Positions 9,286 through 18,321 of a stretch of DNA of 64,000 nt are shown in pieces; position 1 is the first letter of the stretch, and every line of letters begins with the position of its first letter. The position numbers and the translations under genes were made by a program. Below the pieces are notes generated by a model, which was not told the DNA's origin, made no database searches, and was given only the letters and a program-made list of their open reading frames with translations. Source of the stretch: Rhizobium gallicum bv. gallicum R602sp (lineage in GTDB: Bacteria; Pseudomonadota; Alphaproteobacteria; Rhizobiales; Rhizobiaceae); NCBI RefSeq assembly GCF_000816845.1, contig NZ_CP006877.1, forward strand, positions 1,493,501-1,557,500, written 5' to 3'.

Positions 9286-9750
9286 TCAAGCGCAGATTGT
9301 TTTGCGCGCCTTCGCCGAATCCTGCGTGTGGTCTCTCCGGTTAATGAAGTTGCGTGCCCGAGGGACTGGGTCATGCAGGTACTGATCAGGACCCAGCATC
9401 TTGCGTTGATTTAGCTCGGCCGTGCTGAGCGGATCGAAATCGACTCCCTCGATCGCGCAGCCCCACCCGGGATTACGAGATGCCCACCCCTTCCGATGGT
9501 GTTCCAGAAGCCGTTCGCGCCTGCAATAGCCGTGATAATCGAAGGCGATGACGCCGTTCGTCACATAGATATGGCCTCCTGCGAAGCCCTCGTTCGGAAT
9601 GATCCGCTCAGCATGGAAACCTTCGAGCGGCGGAAGCTGAAGGAAGACACCGGCGAGGATGTGGCAGGCGCCATAGCCAAAGAAGATACGGTCAGGCAGC
9701 GCCCACCGCTTTTCGGGATTTTTCTTGATCCCGTGTTTCAGGACATACAT
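9286..9750 (-). CDS. Conserved-looking hypothetical protein
   Basis: About 154 residues from ATG 9750 (174 if the ATG at 9810 is used). I do not recognise the family. The sequence is globular in character, rich in His, Tyr, Trp and Cys (FFGYGACHILAG; DYHGYCRRERLLEHH; NPGWGCAIEG), which could suggest metal binding or a catalytic role, but no known motif is visible. It lies just upstream of the HIT gene on the same strand, so the two may be co-transcribed. Confidence 0.6.
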   Translation of the reverse strand: MYVLKHGIKKNPEKRWALPDRIFFGYGACHILAGVFLQLPPLEGFHAERIIPNEGFAGGHIYVTNGVIAFDYHGYCRRERLLEHHRKGWASRNPGWGCAIEGVDFDPLSTAELNQRKMLGPDQYLHDPVPRARNFINRRDHTQDSAKARKTICA

Positions 9751-9943
9751 GCGTGAGCACTTCCATTTTTGATCCAAATGAATCGCGCTGTCATGCAACC
9801 AGTATTTCATTGATTGCGACGAGATTGCAATTAGGCGTTATACGCCATGCCTTTGAAATCGATTGCTCAGGCGGCGGCCGAGACACCTCTAAAAGGGCTG
9901 CCGGTACGACGGCCGTGCCGCCAGTCATCGAGGGCTTTGCGCT

Positions 9944-11182
9944 CTAGTGCGTAATTGTGATGAAATCCGTGCCCGCACCTGTCTCTGGGCCGATGCCCGT
10001 GTCGGAAATCGTTAGAGTCGAGCCTGCCGCCAGCATGCCGCCGATCCGGCGGCGCGTTTCGTCGGATATCGTAATGCGGTCGAGCGCGCGGGCGATCGGC
10101 GTGCCTGTCACGATCGAACTCTCGTTGGCGACGATCCCGAGCCGCTTCATTGCCTGCCTGGAAAGATCGTTCTTGAGCGTCACGCCGAGCCAGTCGGCCT
10201 TGCCGTTCTTGGCGTCGACGGCGTGCAGCGCGAAGAAATGCGTGCCAAGTGCCTGCCGTGCATTGTCGATCGTCAGCGGCGCCTCGAAGACCGGCATGAA
10301 ACCCTGCCGCACCATAATAATGCCGTTCGGCGGCTCGCCTTTGCCTGCCGCGGCGTAAACTTCCCTGAGGAGAGTGTCGCTGACGAGCGCTTTGTCACCT
10401 TTGAACTGCGCAGGCCGCAGTGCCTTGAAGGTATTGATGGCCTGAATGGTGGCCGTGCCGACAAGGCCGTCGGGTGTGCCCGTCGAGAAACCGAGCTGGT
10501 TGAGATAGGTCTGGATATCGATCACCGTCTCGCGCTCGGTGCGCCGGGAGATGAGAATGCGGATCGGATCGGTGTTTTCCGAGGCCGCGAACTGCGCGAC
10601 AGGCGGTGGCGCTGCGTTGTTCATCGCCAACTGAACAGGCTCTCCGCGGTTTTCGCCGATCGCCGGGCGCAGTTCCGCATCCGAAAGCAGCAGTGGCGGT
10701 TTCGGTAGATCGGGACGGAAGAGATTTGGATGCGCGATCGGCTCGGGCGCCACCTCGGCATCGCTGATGATGACCGGCACGCTAAGATCCGTCATCTTGT
10801 AGAGTTGCTTGGCAAAGGCGGCGGGCATGCGCACGCATCCGTGGGAGGCCGGATAGCGCGGCACGGAATTCGATTCATGAAGCGCGATGCCAGACCAGGT
10901 CAGTCGCTGCATCCACGGCATCGGAGCTGCCGAGTAGAGGTTGGACTCGTGGTATTTCTTTTTCTCGAGAACGGAAAAGATACCGTTCGGTGTGGTGTGG
11001 CCGGCCTTGCCGGTCGAGACTTTCGAGGTCGCGATCACTTCTGTGCCGTCGTAGACGACAAGCGACTGCCTGTCCTTGGAAACAAAGATTTGCAGGGTGC
11101 GGGCATCCACCGCAAAGGCCGGGTGATGCACGAGTGCGGTCGCCGACAGCAAGCCGAGGCCGAAAACAAAACGCGAGAACAT
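9944..11182 (-). CDS. L,D-transpeptidase (YkuD) with a peptidoglycan-binding domain
   Basis: Exported cell-wall enzyme of about 412 residues. A signal peptide (residues 1-25) is followed by a YkuD domain (about 30-165) whose active site RYPASHGCVRMP is intact, including the nucleophile Cys. A PG_binding_1-type helical repeat follows (about 220-275, TYLNQLGFSTGTPDGLVG). The C-terminal 130 residues (IMVRQGFMP onward) match nothing I recognise. Enzymes of this type form 3-3 crosslinks or attach proteins to peptidoglycan, both common in Rhizobiales. The ORF extends to a TTG at 11191, but the ATG at 11182 starts a cleaner signal peptide. Confidence 0.9.
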   Translation of the reverse strand: MFSRFVFGLGLLSATALVHHPAFAVDARTLQIFVSKDRQSLVVYDGTEVIATSKVSTGKAGHTTPNGIFSVLEKKKYHESNLYSAAPMPWMQRLTWSGIALHESNSVPRYPASHGCVRMPAAFAKQLYKMTDLSVPVIISDAEVAPEPIAHPNLFRPDLPKPPLLLSDAELRPAIGENRGEPVQLAMNNAAPPPVAQFAASENTDPIRILISRRTERETVIDIQTYLNQLGFSTGTPDGLVGTATIQAINTFKALRPAQFKGDKALVSDTLLREVYAAAGKGEPPNGIIMVRQGFMPVFEAPLTIDNARQALGTHFFALHAVDAKNGKADWLGVTLKNDLSRQAMKRLGIVANESSIVTGTPIARALDRITISDETRRRIGGMLAAGSTLTISDTGIGPETGAGTDFITITH

Positions 11183-11301
11183 GTGAGCCAACCAATACGC
11201 AATACTTGTCCTTCATATTACGGTACGATGCTTAAGGAAGGCTTGAGCGTTCGTCGTTGGATCGGCGCTCACCCATTGGTGATCTACTTGCGATTGCCCG
11301 A

Positions 11302-12594
11302 TTATCCGTCGCGTCTGCCGCTGCCGAACGTATATCCGGTCTCCACGGTCTTCTTGCCGAATTTCTCGCGCAGCTTGTCCATCGCGGTTTCCGCCGCCGC
11401 GCGCCGCGTGGATTGCTGGTCGATGAGGTCCGGCGGGTCGGCGCGCGCCGGGTCGCAAAGGTCGGTGACGCCGATGCCGATCAGGCGGAATTTTGTACCG
11501 TCCGTTTCCTTCTCCAGAAGCTCGATGCCGGTCCGGAAAATCCTGTCGGCAAGCTGCGTCGGGTCCTCCAGCTTCCGGTTGCGCGTGCGGGACTTGAAAT
11601 CCGCCGTCTTCATCTTCAAAACGACGGTATTCCCGGCAATGCCGCTCTTCTTCAGCCGCCAGGAGACCTTCTCGGAGAGACTGCGCAGGATCGGCACCAA
11701 CTCGTCATAGCGTGAAATATCGTCGAAGAAGGTCGTCTCCGAGGAGACGCTCTTTGCCGCATCGTTGAGGTGAACCTCGCGGTCGTCGATGCCGCGCGAA
11801 AGGCGCGCGAGCCTCTGGCCGATACTGCCGTAGCGGCGCATCAGATCCGTTTCCTCCATCGTCTGCAATTGTCCGATTGTGCGGATGCCATCCGCTTCGA
11901 GCGTTGCCGCGAAAGCCTTGCCCACGCCCCAGATCGTCGTCACCGGGCGCGGCGCCAGAAACTCCACGGCTTCTTCGCGGCCAATGACGGAAAAGCCGCG
12001 CGGCTTCTGCAGGTCTGAGGCCACCTTGGCGAGGAACTTGCAGTAGGACAGCCCGACGGAAACCGTGATGCCGATCTCCCTTTCCACTCGACGGGCGAAT
12101 TTCGCGAGTGTGCGGGCCGGCGGGTCATGGTGCAGGCGCTGGGTGCCGCCGAGTTCGAGGAATGCCTCATCGATCGAAAGCGGCTGCACAAGCGGCGTCA
12201 GCTCCTGCATCATGGTGCGGACCTCGCGGCCGACCTTGACGTATTTCTCCATGTCGGGACGGATGACGACCGCCTGCGGGCATGCCTCCAGCGCCTTGAA
12301 CATCGGCATGGCGGAGCGAACACCGTGGATGCGGGCGATGTAACAGGCAGTGGACACGACGCCGCGCGTGCCGCCGCCGATAATGACCGGCTTGTCGGCA
12401 AGCTCCGGATTGTCGCGCTTTTCCACCGCCGCATAGAACGAGTCGCAATCGATATGTGCGAGGGTCAGATCATAGAGTTCCTTGTGCCGCACGAGGCGCG
12501 GACTGCCACAAGCCATGCAGCGGCGCGCCTCATCCTTCTGCTCGGCAAGGCAGTCGCGACAGAAGCCGGGTGTCTTGTCAGGGGTGGGGGTCAT
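11302..12594 (-). CDS. dinB: DNA polymerase IV (Y-family) with N-terminal Cys4 motif
   Basis: Translesion polymerase of 430 residues. The Y-family core starts near residue 43 with [18 protein letters not shown] and has the second catalytic site SIDEAFLEL (about 140), HhH region [15 protein letters not shown], and a little-finger domain. Ahead of the core is an unusual extension with C-x2-C-x9-C-x2-C spacing ([18 protein letters not shown]), which should bind Zn and might aid DNA or partner binding. The C-terminus ends [17 protein letters not shown] with no obvious QLxLF-type clamp-binding motif, so clamp binding may differ. No LexA box was identified. Confidence 0.93.
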   Translation of the reverse strand: MTPTPDKTPGFCRDCLAEQKDEARRCMACGSPRLVRHKELYDLTLAHIDCDSFYAAVEKRDNPELADKPVIIGGGTRGVVSTACYIARIHGVRSAMPMFKALEACPQAVVIRPDMEKYVKVGREVRTMMQELTPLVQPLSIDEAFLELGGTQRLHHDPPARTLAKFARRVEREIGITVSVGLSYCKFLAKVASDLQKPRGFSVIGREEAVEFLAPRPVTTIWGVGKAFAATLEADGIRTIGQLQTMEETDLMRRYGSIGQRLARLSRGIDDREVHLNDAAKSVSSETTFFDDISRYDELVPILRSLSEKVSWRLKKSGIAGNTVVLKMKTADFKSRTRNRKLEDPTQLADRIFRTGIELLEKETDGTKFRLIGIGVTDLCDPARADPPDLIDQQSTRRAAAETAMDKLREKFGKKTVETGYTFGSGRRDG

Positions 12595-12672
12595 CGTGGT
12601 GAGAACAAAGATTGAACATTGTGAGACTACGCCTTAAACTTCCGAGTCTCAAGAGACTGGAGAGGTTTGGCT

Positions 12673-13260
12673 TTGGATATCGATCTGCGTTTTGAGCCGG
12701 TGACGCCGGAGCGCTGGAAAGATTTCGAGGCGCTTTTCGGTCCGCGCGGTGCCTTCTGTGACTGCTGGTGCGTGGCTCTCAGATTGCCGCATGCAGTGCG
12801 CACCAAAATGCGGCCGGATGAGCGGAAAGAGTATATCAAAAACCGCATCGCCGCTGGTCCGCCGCCCGGCATTCTCGCCTATGCGGGCGGCCAGCCGGTC
12901 GCATGGGTGCAGGTGGGACCGCGCCAAGATGTTGCCCAATTCAACTCGCCGCGCACGGTTTCCCGGCCGCTGGAGGAGAGCGATGTGCTGGACCCGTCCA
13001 TCTGGGCTGTGAGCTGTTTCTTTCTTTCGCCGTCACTGCGTGGCAAAGGTTTCAGTCATCGCCTGCTGAAGGGCGCGATCGATCACGCGCGGCAAAACGG
13101 CGCGCTCTGTCTCGAAGGCTGTCCCATCGACCATACGAAGCAGTCGAAGTCGGTTACACTCTGCATCGGCTCGACCGCGATCTTCGATGCGGCGGGCTTC
13201 GAGCCGGTGGCGCGGCGAAAGCACGGGCGGCCGCTCATGCGGTTGAATTTGCTGCAGTGA
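12673..13260 (+). CDS. GNAT-type acetyltransferase
   Basis: About 195 residues with a GNAT fold: acetyl-CoA loop region FFLSPSLRGKGFSHRLLKGA (about 120-139), then a C-terminal IFDAAGFEPVARRKHGRP. The substrate is unknown; the DCWCVALRL near residue 35 is typical of a GNAT subgroup with a Cys-Trp-Cys patch. The start is a TTG: GGAGAGG at 12659-12665 is too close to the TTG at 12667 but well spaced for the TTG at 12673. The 3' end overlaps the opposing HAD gene by 26 bases. Confidence 0.8.
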   Translation: MDIDLRFEPVTPERWKDFEALFGPRGAFCDCWCVALRLPHAVRTKMRPDERKEYIKNRIAAGPPPGILAYAGGQPVAWVQVGPRQDVAQFNSPRTVSRPLEESDVLDPSIWAVSCFFLSPSLRGKGFSHRLLKGAIDHARQNGALCLEGCPIDHTKQSKSVTLCIGSTAIFDAAGFEPVARRKHGRPLMRLNLLQ

Positions 13261-13918
13261 GGCTTCGAGCCGCGTCGGCTTCAGTGAAATGACGGCCGAT
13301 CAGCGATGCAGCCTCGTTCCAGTCGTGAATCCGCTGAATGTCGTGCATGGCCGCAGGCGCGAAACGGTGAATTTCGGAGACCGGCATCAGATGCAGCAGA
13401 AGGCAGTTGTCGACATGTTCGCGCACCGAATGAAGATTGACCGCCATGTCGTCGATGAAAGCGACGGGCAGGGGACGCACGCCATGCAGCGCTTTGACGA
13501 CCGGCCCTTTCGGCTGACGGGTCGCAAGCAGCGGGTAGGGGAGGCTGAAGCGGTCGAGCAACCGCCGCCGTTGATCCGCATAGACCGGCGGCATTGCGGT
13601 CAGAAAAACGATATCGGCAGTGGCGGAGAGCCTGCCGAGGGTCTCCGTGGCCCGCGAAAGTGGCAGCTGCCACTCCTCCTGCCGTTCAAAGAAGGTTTCG
13701 ATCAGCCGGCTGACATGGATAACCTCGAGCGCAACCCCATCTTTAGAAACGATATTGCCATGAAGATGAAAGGAACGCGGCAAAAGCTCATGCCCTTCGC
13801 TGAGAAGAAACCGCTGAAAGGGATCGATGAACTGCAGCACGACGTCGTCGACGTCGCAAACGATCAGCGGCCGGTCGCCGAGCCGGACATGCGAGATGTC
13901 GAAAGTCTCAGTCTCCAT
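13235..13918 (-). CDS. HAD-superfamily hydrolase
   Basis: A 227-residue predicted phosphohydrolase. The four HAD motifs can be traced: VCDVDDVVLQF (motif I nucleophile Asp, residue about 19), VFLTAMPP (motif II Thr), the Lys in RQPKGPVVK (motif III) and AFIDDMAVN (motif IV). A helical cap lies between motifs I and II. Substrate unknown. ATG 13918 fits with GGAGA about 12 bases upstream; the frame is open 17 codons further, but that part overlaps DUF3572. It is probably co-transcribed with the DUF3572 gene, which ends 5 bases before this start. Confidence 0.8.
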   Translation of the reverse strand: METETFDISHVRLGDRPLIVCDVDDVVLQFIDPFQRFLLSEGHELLPRSFHLHGNIVSKDGVALEVIHVSRLIETFFERQEEWQLPLSRATETLGRLSATADIVFLTAMPPVYADQRRRLLDRFSLPYPLLATRQPKGPVVKALHGVRPLPVAFIDDMAVNLHSVREHVDNCLLLHLMPVSEIHRFAPAAMHDIQRIHDWNEAASLIGRHFTEADAARSLTAANSTA

Positions 13919-13923
13919 TGCGC

Positions 13924-14232
13924 TCAGTATTCTCCGGAATCGAGGCCGGGAGAGGAGAAATGCCGCCATACGGCAGCAAGCGTATCGGGCCTCGTGCCGG
14001 TCGCCTCGCAGAAGGCCACCGCCGTTGGCTCGTGGTTCATCAGGAAATCCAGCATGCCGGCGAGGAAGCCAGGATCGTGGACGGCGTTGCGGACCTGGGC
14101 AGGCTCCACGCCCGTCAGCGCCAGGAAACGCGAGAACATGTCGGGTTCGTTCGCCAGCCAGCTGAGAACGGCAATCGCCGTTTCCTGGGGGTCTGCGGCG
14201 AATTGTTTGGAAGTCTTGAAGTTGCTTTGCAT
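13924..14232 (-). CDS. DUF3572 family protein
   Basis: A 102-residue cytoplasmic helical protein of the DUF3572 family, restricted to alphaproteobacteria and without known function. Recognisable parts are ETAIAVLSWLANEPDMFSRF and a central GVEPAQVRNAVHDPGFLAG, with HEPTAVAFCEATG near the end. It is divergent from divK, from which it is separated by 132 bases that must hold both promoters, and is followed closely by the HAD gene. Confidence 0.85.
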   Translation of the reverse strand: MQSNFKTSKQFAADPQETAIAVLSWLANEPDMFSRFLALTGVEPAQVRNAVHDPGFLAGMLDFLMNHEPTAVAFCEATGTRPDTLAAVWRHFSSPGLDSGEY

Positions 14233-14364
14233 TTCGCTGGGTAAGTTACCTTTTCTTCAACCAAATACCGGTAGTTTACCACTATCGGTTTCCTGGATTC
14301 GTGCGCGCAGTCTTCTGTCACGGCGCGATCGGCTGCGGGGACGAGACGTAGGGACAAGCATGCC

Positions 14365-14736
14365 ATGCCCAAACAGGTGATGATTGTAGAAGATAACGAG
14401 CTCAACATGAAGCTCTTTCGCGACCTGATCGAGGCGTCCGGCTATACGACAATTCAGACCCGAAACGGGATGGAAGCGCTTGATCTTGCTCGAAAATACA
14501 AGCCGGACCTGATCCTTATGGATATCCAGCTTCCGGAAGTTTCCGGCCTGGAGGTTACCAAATGGCTGAAGGAAGACGACGAACTGCATGTCATCCCGGT
14601 GATTGCGGTAACGGCCTTTGCAATGAAGGGTGACGAGGAGCGCATCCGTCAGGGCGGCTGCGAAGCCTATGTCTCCAAGCCCATCTCGGTTCCGAAGTTC
14701 ATTGAAACGATCAAGACCTATCTCGGTGATGCCTAG
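14365..14736 (+). CDS. divK: Cell-cycle response regulator DivK
   Basis: A 123-residue single-domain receiver. The acidic pair is in [11 protein letters not shown], the phospho-acceptor Asp in [13 protein letters not shown] (residue 53), the Thr switch in [10 protein letters not shown] and Lys in YVSKPIS. DivK shuttles phosphate from DivJ/PleC-type kinases and controls the CckA-CtrA pathway in Caulobacter and relatives. AGGGA lies 11 bases before the ATG. pleD follows after 18 bases, the classic alphaproteobacterial divK-pleD operon. Confidence 0.96.
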   Translation: MPKQVMIVEDNELNMKLFRDLIEASGYTTIQTRNGMEALDLARKYKPDLILMDIQLPEVSGLEVTKWLKEDDELHVIPVIAVTAFAMKGDEERIRQGGCEAYVSKPISVPKFIETIKTYLGDA

Positions 14737-14754
14737 CGCATCTGAAAGACGTTT

Positions 14755-16128
14755 ATGACTGCACGCATATTGGTGGTTGATGATATTCCGGCGAATGTGA
14801 AGCTGCTCGAAGCGCGGCTTCTCGCGGAATATTTCGACGTGCTGACGGCGGCGGACGGCTATCAGGCACTGGCGATATGCGAGCGCAACCAGGTCGATCT
14901 CGTTCTGCTCGATGTGATGATGCCGGGGCTTGACGGCTTCGAGGTTTGCGCGCGTCTGAAGGCGAGCGCGAAGACCTCGCATATTCCCGTCGTGATGGTG
15001 ACGGCGCTGGACCAGCCGGCTGACCGCGTGCGCGGCCTGAAGGCGGGCGCCGATGATTTCCTGACCAAGCCGGTCAACGACTTGCAGCTCATCTCCCGCG
15101 TGAAGAGCCTTCTGCGCCTGAAGACGCTGAGCGATGAACTGCGCATCCGCGCCGAAACGGCCGAGACGATGGGGATCGACGATCTGCTGCGTGCCGGCGA
15201 AGGGCGCCCGGAAGAAGCCGGACAGATTCTATTGGTCGACAGCCGCGCCAATTCGCAGGAGCGTATCATCAAGGCGCTGAAGCCGATCGCCGATGTCACG
15301 GCCATCTCCGACCCGCAGGCCGCCCTGTTCGAAGCTGCCGAGAACGCCTTCGAACTCGTGATCGTCAATGCCAATTTCGACGATTACGATCCCTTGCGGC
15401 TCTGCTCGCAGTTCCGCTCGCTGGAGCGTACCCGTTTTCTGCCGATCCTGATCATAACGGAGCAGGGCGCTGACGATATGGTCATCCGGGCGCTTGATCT
15501 CGGCGTCAACGACTACATTGTTCGTCCGGTCGATACGAACGAACTCGTCGCCCGCGGCTTGACGCAGATCCGCCGCAAGCGCTTCAACGACCGCCTGCGC
15601 GCCAGCGTCAAGCAGACGATCGAGCTAGCCGTCACCGATCCCCTGACGGGTCTCAACAACCGCCGTTACCTCGACAATCATCTCAAGGTGCTCTTCAACC
15701 GCTCGATGGCCCGGGGGCGGCCACTATCCGTGCTGATCACCGACATCGACCGCTTCAAGCAGGTGAACGACACCCACGGCCATGATGCTGGCGACGAAGT
15801 GCTCAAGGAATTTGCCAACCGCATCCGCTCGACCGTCCGCGGCGCCGATCTCGCCTGCCGCTATGGCGGCGAGGAGTTCGTCGTGGTGATGCCGGATACG
15901 TCTCCTGAGGTGGCTGCCGCGGTTGCCGAGCGCCTGCGGGCCTCCGTCGAAAGCATTCCTTTTGGGTTGAAATCGGCAGGGCAGGAGCTGAAAGTCACCG
16001 CCTCCTTCGGTATCTCGTCACGCCTGTCCTCGGTCATCACGCCGGACCAGCTTATGAAGCAGGCCGATCTTGCTCTTTATGAGGCAAAGAACACCGGCCG
16101 GAACCGCGTCGTTGCTGCCGCAGCCTGA
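14755..16128 (+). CDS. pleD: Diguanylate cyclase response regulator PleD
   Basis: A 457-residue REC-REC-GGDEF protein that makes cyclic di-GMP. The first receiver (1-120) has its phospho-acceptor Asp in LVLLDVMMPGLDG. The second (about 155-275) has Asn where the Asp should be (LVIVNANFDD), so it is likely a dimerisation adaptor, as in Caulobacter PleD. The GGDEF domain (about 295-455) has an intact active site GGEEF and an RxxD inhibitory site (RGAD) just ahead of it, so product feedback is expected. It is co-transcribed with divK. Confidence 0.96.
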   Translation: MTARILVVDDIPANVKLLEARLLAEYFDVLTAADGYQALAICERNQVDLVLLDVMMPGLDGFEVCARLKASAKTSHIPVVMVTALDQPADRVRGLKAGADDFLTKPVNDLQLISRVKSLLRLKTLSDELRIRAETAETMGIDDLLRAGEGRPEEAGQILLVDSRANSQERIIKALKPIADVTAISDPQAALFEAAENAFELVIVNANFDDYDPLRLCSQFRSLERTRFLPILIITEQGADDMVIRALDLGVNDYIVRPVDTNELVARGLTQIRRKRFNDRLRASVKQTIELAVTDPLTGLNNRRYLDNHLKVLFNRSMARGRPLSVLITDIDRFKQVNDTHGHDAGDEVLKEFANRIRSTVRGADLACRYGGEEFVVVMPDTSPEVAAAVAERLRASVESIPFGLKSAGQELKVTASFGISSRLSSVITPDQLMKQADLALYEAKNTGRNRVVAAAA

Positions 16129-16185
16129 AGGCAATACTGTCTCGGGACCGGCGCAGGACATGGTTTTCACCGGAAAAATCCGAAC

Positions 16186-16201
16186 ATTACAAATTTGTAA
16201 T
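16186..16201. promoter_or_regulatory. 16-base perfect palindrome
   Basis: ATTACAAATTTGTAAT is fully self-complementary and lies 58 bases after the pleD stop. Its size and AT-rich core are typical of a dimeric regulator's operator, but no gene starts nearby except the proposed sRNA 400 bases away. Confidence 0.35.
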
Positions 16202-16599
16202 CGTGGCCTTGGCAAAGGGCACACTTCTTCTGTGGAAAAGACCCGGAAATGGATCACTGCCGTCGGTGACCCTCTTAGGGTGCATCTGCCCCGGCGGTAA
16301 GAACAAAGGCGCTCTGCCGAAGAATACACGGATAGCGGCAGGCCGCTATGCAAGCAGTGCTATTTCCCGAATGGAAATGTTGCGACCTTACGTAACGTCA
16401 ACATCTGGCAAAGTTACTGCTATGTGCCTATTGGTTTCTTTGCAAAGCTGGTTCATTTCCTGAGCGCCTAAGTCATTAGGCTGATCTCCACCTGCCCCAA
16501 AATTGGACTTTTAACCATAGGACCAGGCAGGAATTGCTCATCATTAAGAATTTGTTGATTTTCTTTCATTTTTGCGCAAATTATTGGCTCATAAGAGAA

Positions 16600-16785
16600 A
16601 AGCACTCCCACTTGAGGAGTCCGCATACCCCATGATGCTCAGGTCCGCCGCATCTCCTGGGTCGTGGGGTCCGGTCGGCTAGCTCGCAATTTTTCGCGGT
16701 TCCTCGTGCCGCCTTGCCTGCTGGCCGACCCCCTTTGCCTGAAAAACGCCGTCTTTCCCATCACGGAGAATGACGGCGTTTTTGT
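16600..16785 (+). ncRNA. Candidate structured small RNA
   Basis: Three nested or successive stems are seen on the plus strand. ACCCCA at 16627-16632 pairs with TGGGGT at 16665-16670. An 11-pair stem joins 16673-16683 with 16720-16730 (one G-U pair) and encloses further pairing (GCAA/TTGC, GCGG/CCGC). Last, a perfect 12-base terminator stem (16742-16753 with 16772-16783) ends in T5. A short ACTCC/GGAGT hairpin lies at the 5' side. An AT-rich promoter-like tract precedes it. I do not recognise a known Rfam family. The 5' end is an estimate. Confidence 0.5.
16742..16783 (+). terminator. Rho-independent terminator of the sRNA candidate
   Basis: A perfect 12-base inverted repeat (AAAAACGCCGTC and its complement) has an 18-base loop and ends in a T-run. 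No protein gene on the plus strand ends nearby, which is the reason to suspect a non-coding transcript. Confidence 0.75.
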
Positions 16786-16820
16786 TTGCGCTGATAGGGC
16801 AAAAATGCAATCTGGGAATG

Positions 16821-16855
16821 AAAAAAGCGCGCAGCCAGACGGCGCGCGCTTTTTT
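16821..16855 (-). terminator. Rho-independent terminator of rpmG
   Basis: AAAAAAGCGCGC at 16821-16832 pairs perfectly with 16844-16855, giving a GC stem and U6 on the minus strand, 21 bases after the rpmG stop. It could also work on the plus strand. Confidence 0.85.
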
Positions 16856-16875
16856 AAACAACCTGAGATCAAGTA

Positions 16876-17043
16876 TTACTTGATCTTGGTTTCCTTGAAC
16901 TCGACGTGCTTCTTAGCGACCGGGTCATACTTGGTCTTCGTCATCTTGTCCGTCATCGTACGGCTGTTCTTCGTCGTGACGTAGAAGAAACCGGTGTCGG
17001 CCGTCGACAGCAGCTTGATCTTGATTGTGGTAGCCTTGGCCAT
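16876..17043 (-). CDS. rpmG: 50S ribosomal protein L33
   Basis: A 55-residue basic protein beginning [20 protein letters not shown] and containing the family motif [11 protein letters not shown]. It binds near the E site of the 50S subunit. This is a Cys-free L33 version, lacking the Cys-x2-Cys pairs of Zn-binding paralogues. It is the last gene of the minus-strand run and is followed by a strong terminator. Confidence 0.97.
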   Translation of the reverse strand: MAKATTIKIKLLSTADTGFFYVTTKNSRTMTDKMTKTKYDPVAKKHVEFKETKIK

Positions 17044-17136
17044 GGTTGTCCTGCCTTTACGAAAATGAATGCCGTGGAAAGCCGGATGGGCTCCACGGCA
17101 AATTCTGGCGCGAAACTACGAATCCGGCCCGAAAAG

Positions 17137-18321
17137 TCAAGCCCGCTTTCGGAGGAAAAGCAGTCTTATGCCGGCCAGCAAGGCATAAAGCCCGAAGAAA
17201 CAGGCAATCGCATATGCAAAACCATTGTTTCCGGCAACGTCGATAGCAACTCCGATTGCCTGCGGGCCGGCAACCGTGCCAACGGCATAACAGAAGACGA
17301 AGGCGGCATTCGCCGCTGCAAGATCGGAACCTGTCAGCCGGGAACCGAGGTGGCTGAGGCCGACGGTGTAGAGGCCGGCAACGCAACCGCCCCAGAAAAG
17401 CAGGACCCCTGCCATCATGATCCAGCTGTGGGACAGCAGTGGAAGCATCAGCGAGCCGATAAGGCCCATGAAGGCCATGGCAGCAAGCAGTGGGCGCTTG
17501 TCGGAAATCCGGTCGGAGAGCATTCCGACCGGGATCTGAAAGATCACATTGCCGATACCCATGACGGTCAGCAGCAGCGCCGCCTGCGATTCGGTGAAGT
17601 TCGCGCGGATCGCATAGATCGGGAACAGTGAAAGGCCGCCCGCCTCGACCGCGCCGAAAATGAAGACTGCAGCCGTTGCCGTCGGTACCAAAAAGACGTA
17701 GCGCATGAAGTGCAGCTCCGGCTTCTCTTCTAGGATCGGGCTTTCGTGTCGCGCGATAAAGATCGGGATGGCCGCAAGTAGGATCGCGGCTGCGCCAACC
17801 AGAAACGGCAGTATGCCGTCGCTGCCGAGAATCGAGAAGAGCAGGGGCCCTGCCGCGAAACCGAGCGAAAGCACTGTCGCGTAGATGCCGAGCACGAAGC
17901 CTCGTTTCGTGGGCGGTGAGGCGGCATTGATCCAGAACTCGGACAGGATGAACAGGGTCGTCGTCGCGCCGTGGAATGCAAAGCGCAAAGGGAACCAAAG
18001 CCAGAAATTCTCGGCGTAGTAAAACCCGAGCGAGCTGAGCGCGGAAATCACCACCGCCCAGAGCATTGTCGGGGCGACCCCGTATTTATGCGCGAGCTTT
18101 GTGGTGATCGGGGCGGCAGCCATGGCGGCGATCCCCGCCATGGCCGTATTCAGGCCGATGAGTGTTGAGGGGATACCGCGCTTTTCCAGGATGATGCTGA
18201 GAAGCGGAAGTCCGAGGCCGATCGCGATGCCGACAGCGGAAATCGACGAGACGGCGGCAACCAGCGACGGCCAATGGATTTCCTCGACATCGCCCGGTGT
18301 GCCGTTTCTCGGCTGAGACAT
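17137..18321 (-). CDS. MFS transporter
   Basis: Inner-membrane carrier of about 394 residues with twelve predicted membrane helices. The loop between helices 2 and 3 has a degenerate motif; the second-half equivalent PVGMLSDRISDKRPLLAAM (about 275-293) is well formed. It resembles the YcaD/CynX-like group of MFS proteins with unknown substrates. A longer reading from 18378 is possible, but AAGGATGG precedes the ATG at 18321, so that start is preferred. It lies 93 bases upstream of rpmG and downstream of DUF983. Confidence 0.88.
   Translation of the reverse strand: MSQPRNGTPGDVEEIHWPSLVAAVSSISAVGIAIGLGLPLLSIILEKRGIPSTLIGLNTAMAGIAAMAAAPITTKLAHKYGVAPTMLWAVVISALSSLGFYYAENFWLWFPLRFAFHGATTTLFILSEFWINAASPPTKRGFVLGIYATVLSLGFAAGPLLFSILGSDGILPFLVGAAAILLAAIPIFIARHESPILEEKPELHFMRYVFLVPTATAAVFIFGAVEAGGLSLFPIYAIRANFTESQAALLLTVMGIGNVIFQIPVGMLSDRISDKRPLLAAMAFMGLIGSLMLPLLSHSWIMMAGVLLFWGGCVAGLYTVGLSHLGSRLTGSDLAAANAAFVFCYAVGTVAGPQAIGVAIDVAGNNGFAYAIACFFGLYALLAGIRLLFLRKRA

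Larger units (their letters stand above)
16129..16875. other. Gene-free region between pleD and rpmG
   Basis: No protein gene is supported in these 747 bases. The first 450 bases hold a 16-base perfect palindrome (16186-16201) and an AT-rich tract around 16520-16600 that could be a promoter. The last 280 hold a structured, terminator-ended segment proposed as an sRNA (16600-16785) and the rpmG terminator (16821-16855). Confidence 0.6.

Noticed and set aside
16664..16984. 106-residue plus-strand ORF across the sRNA candidate and rpmG
   Set aside because: It crosses two strong terminators and is antisense to rpmG, so it cannot be a normal gene.
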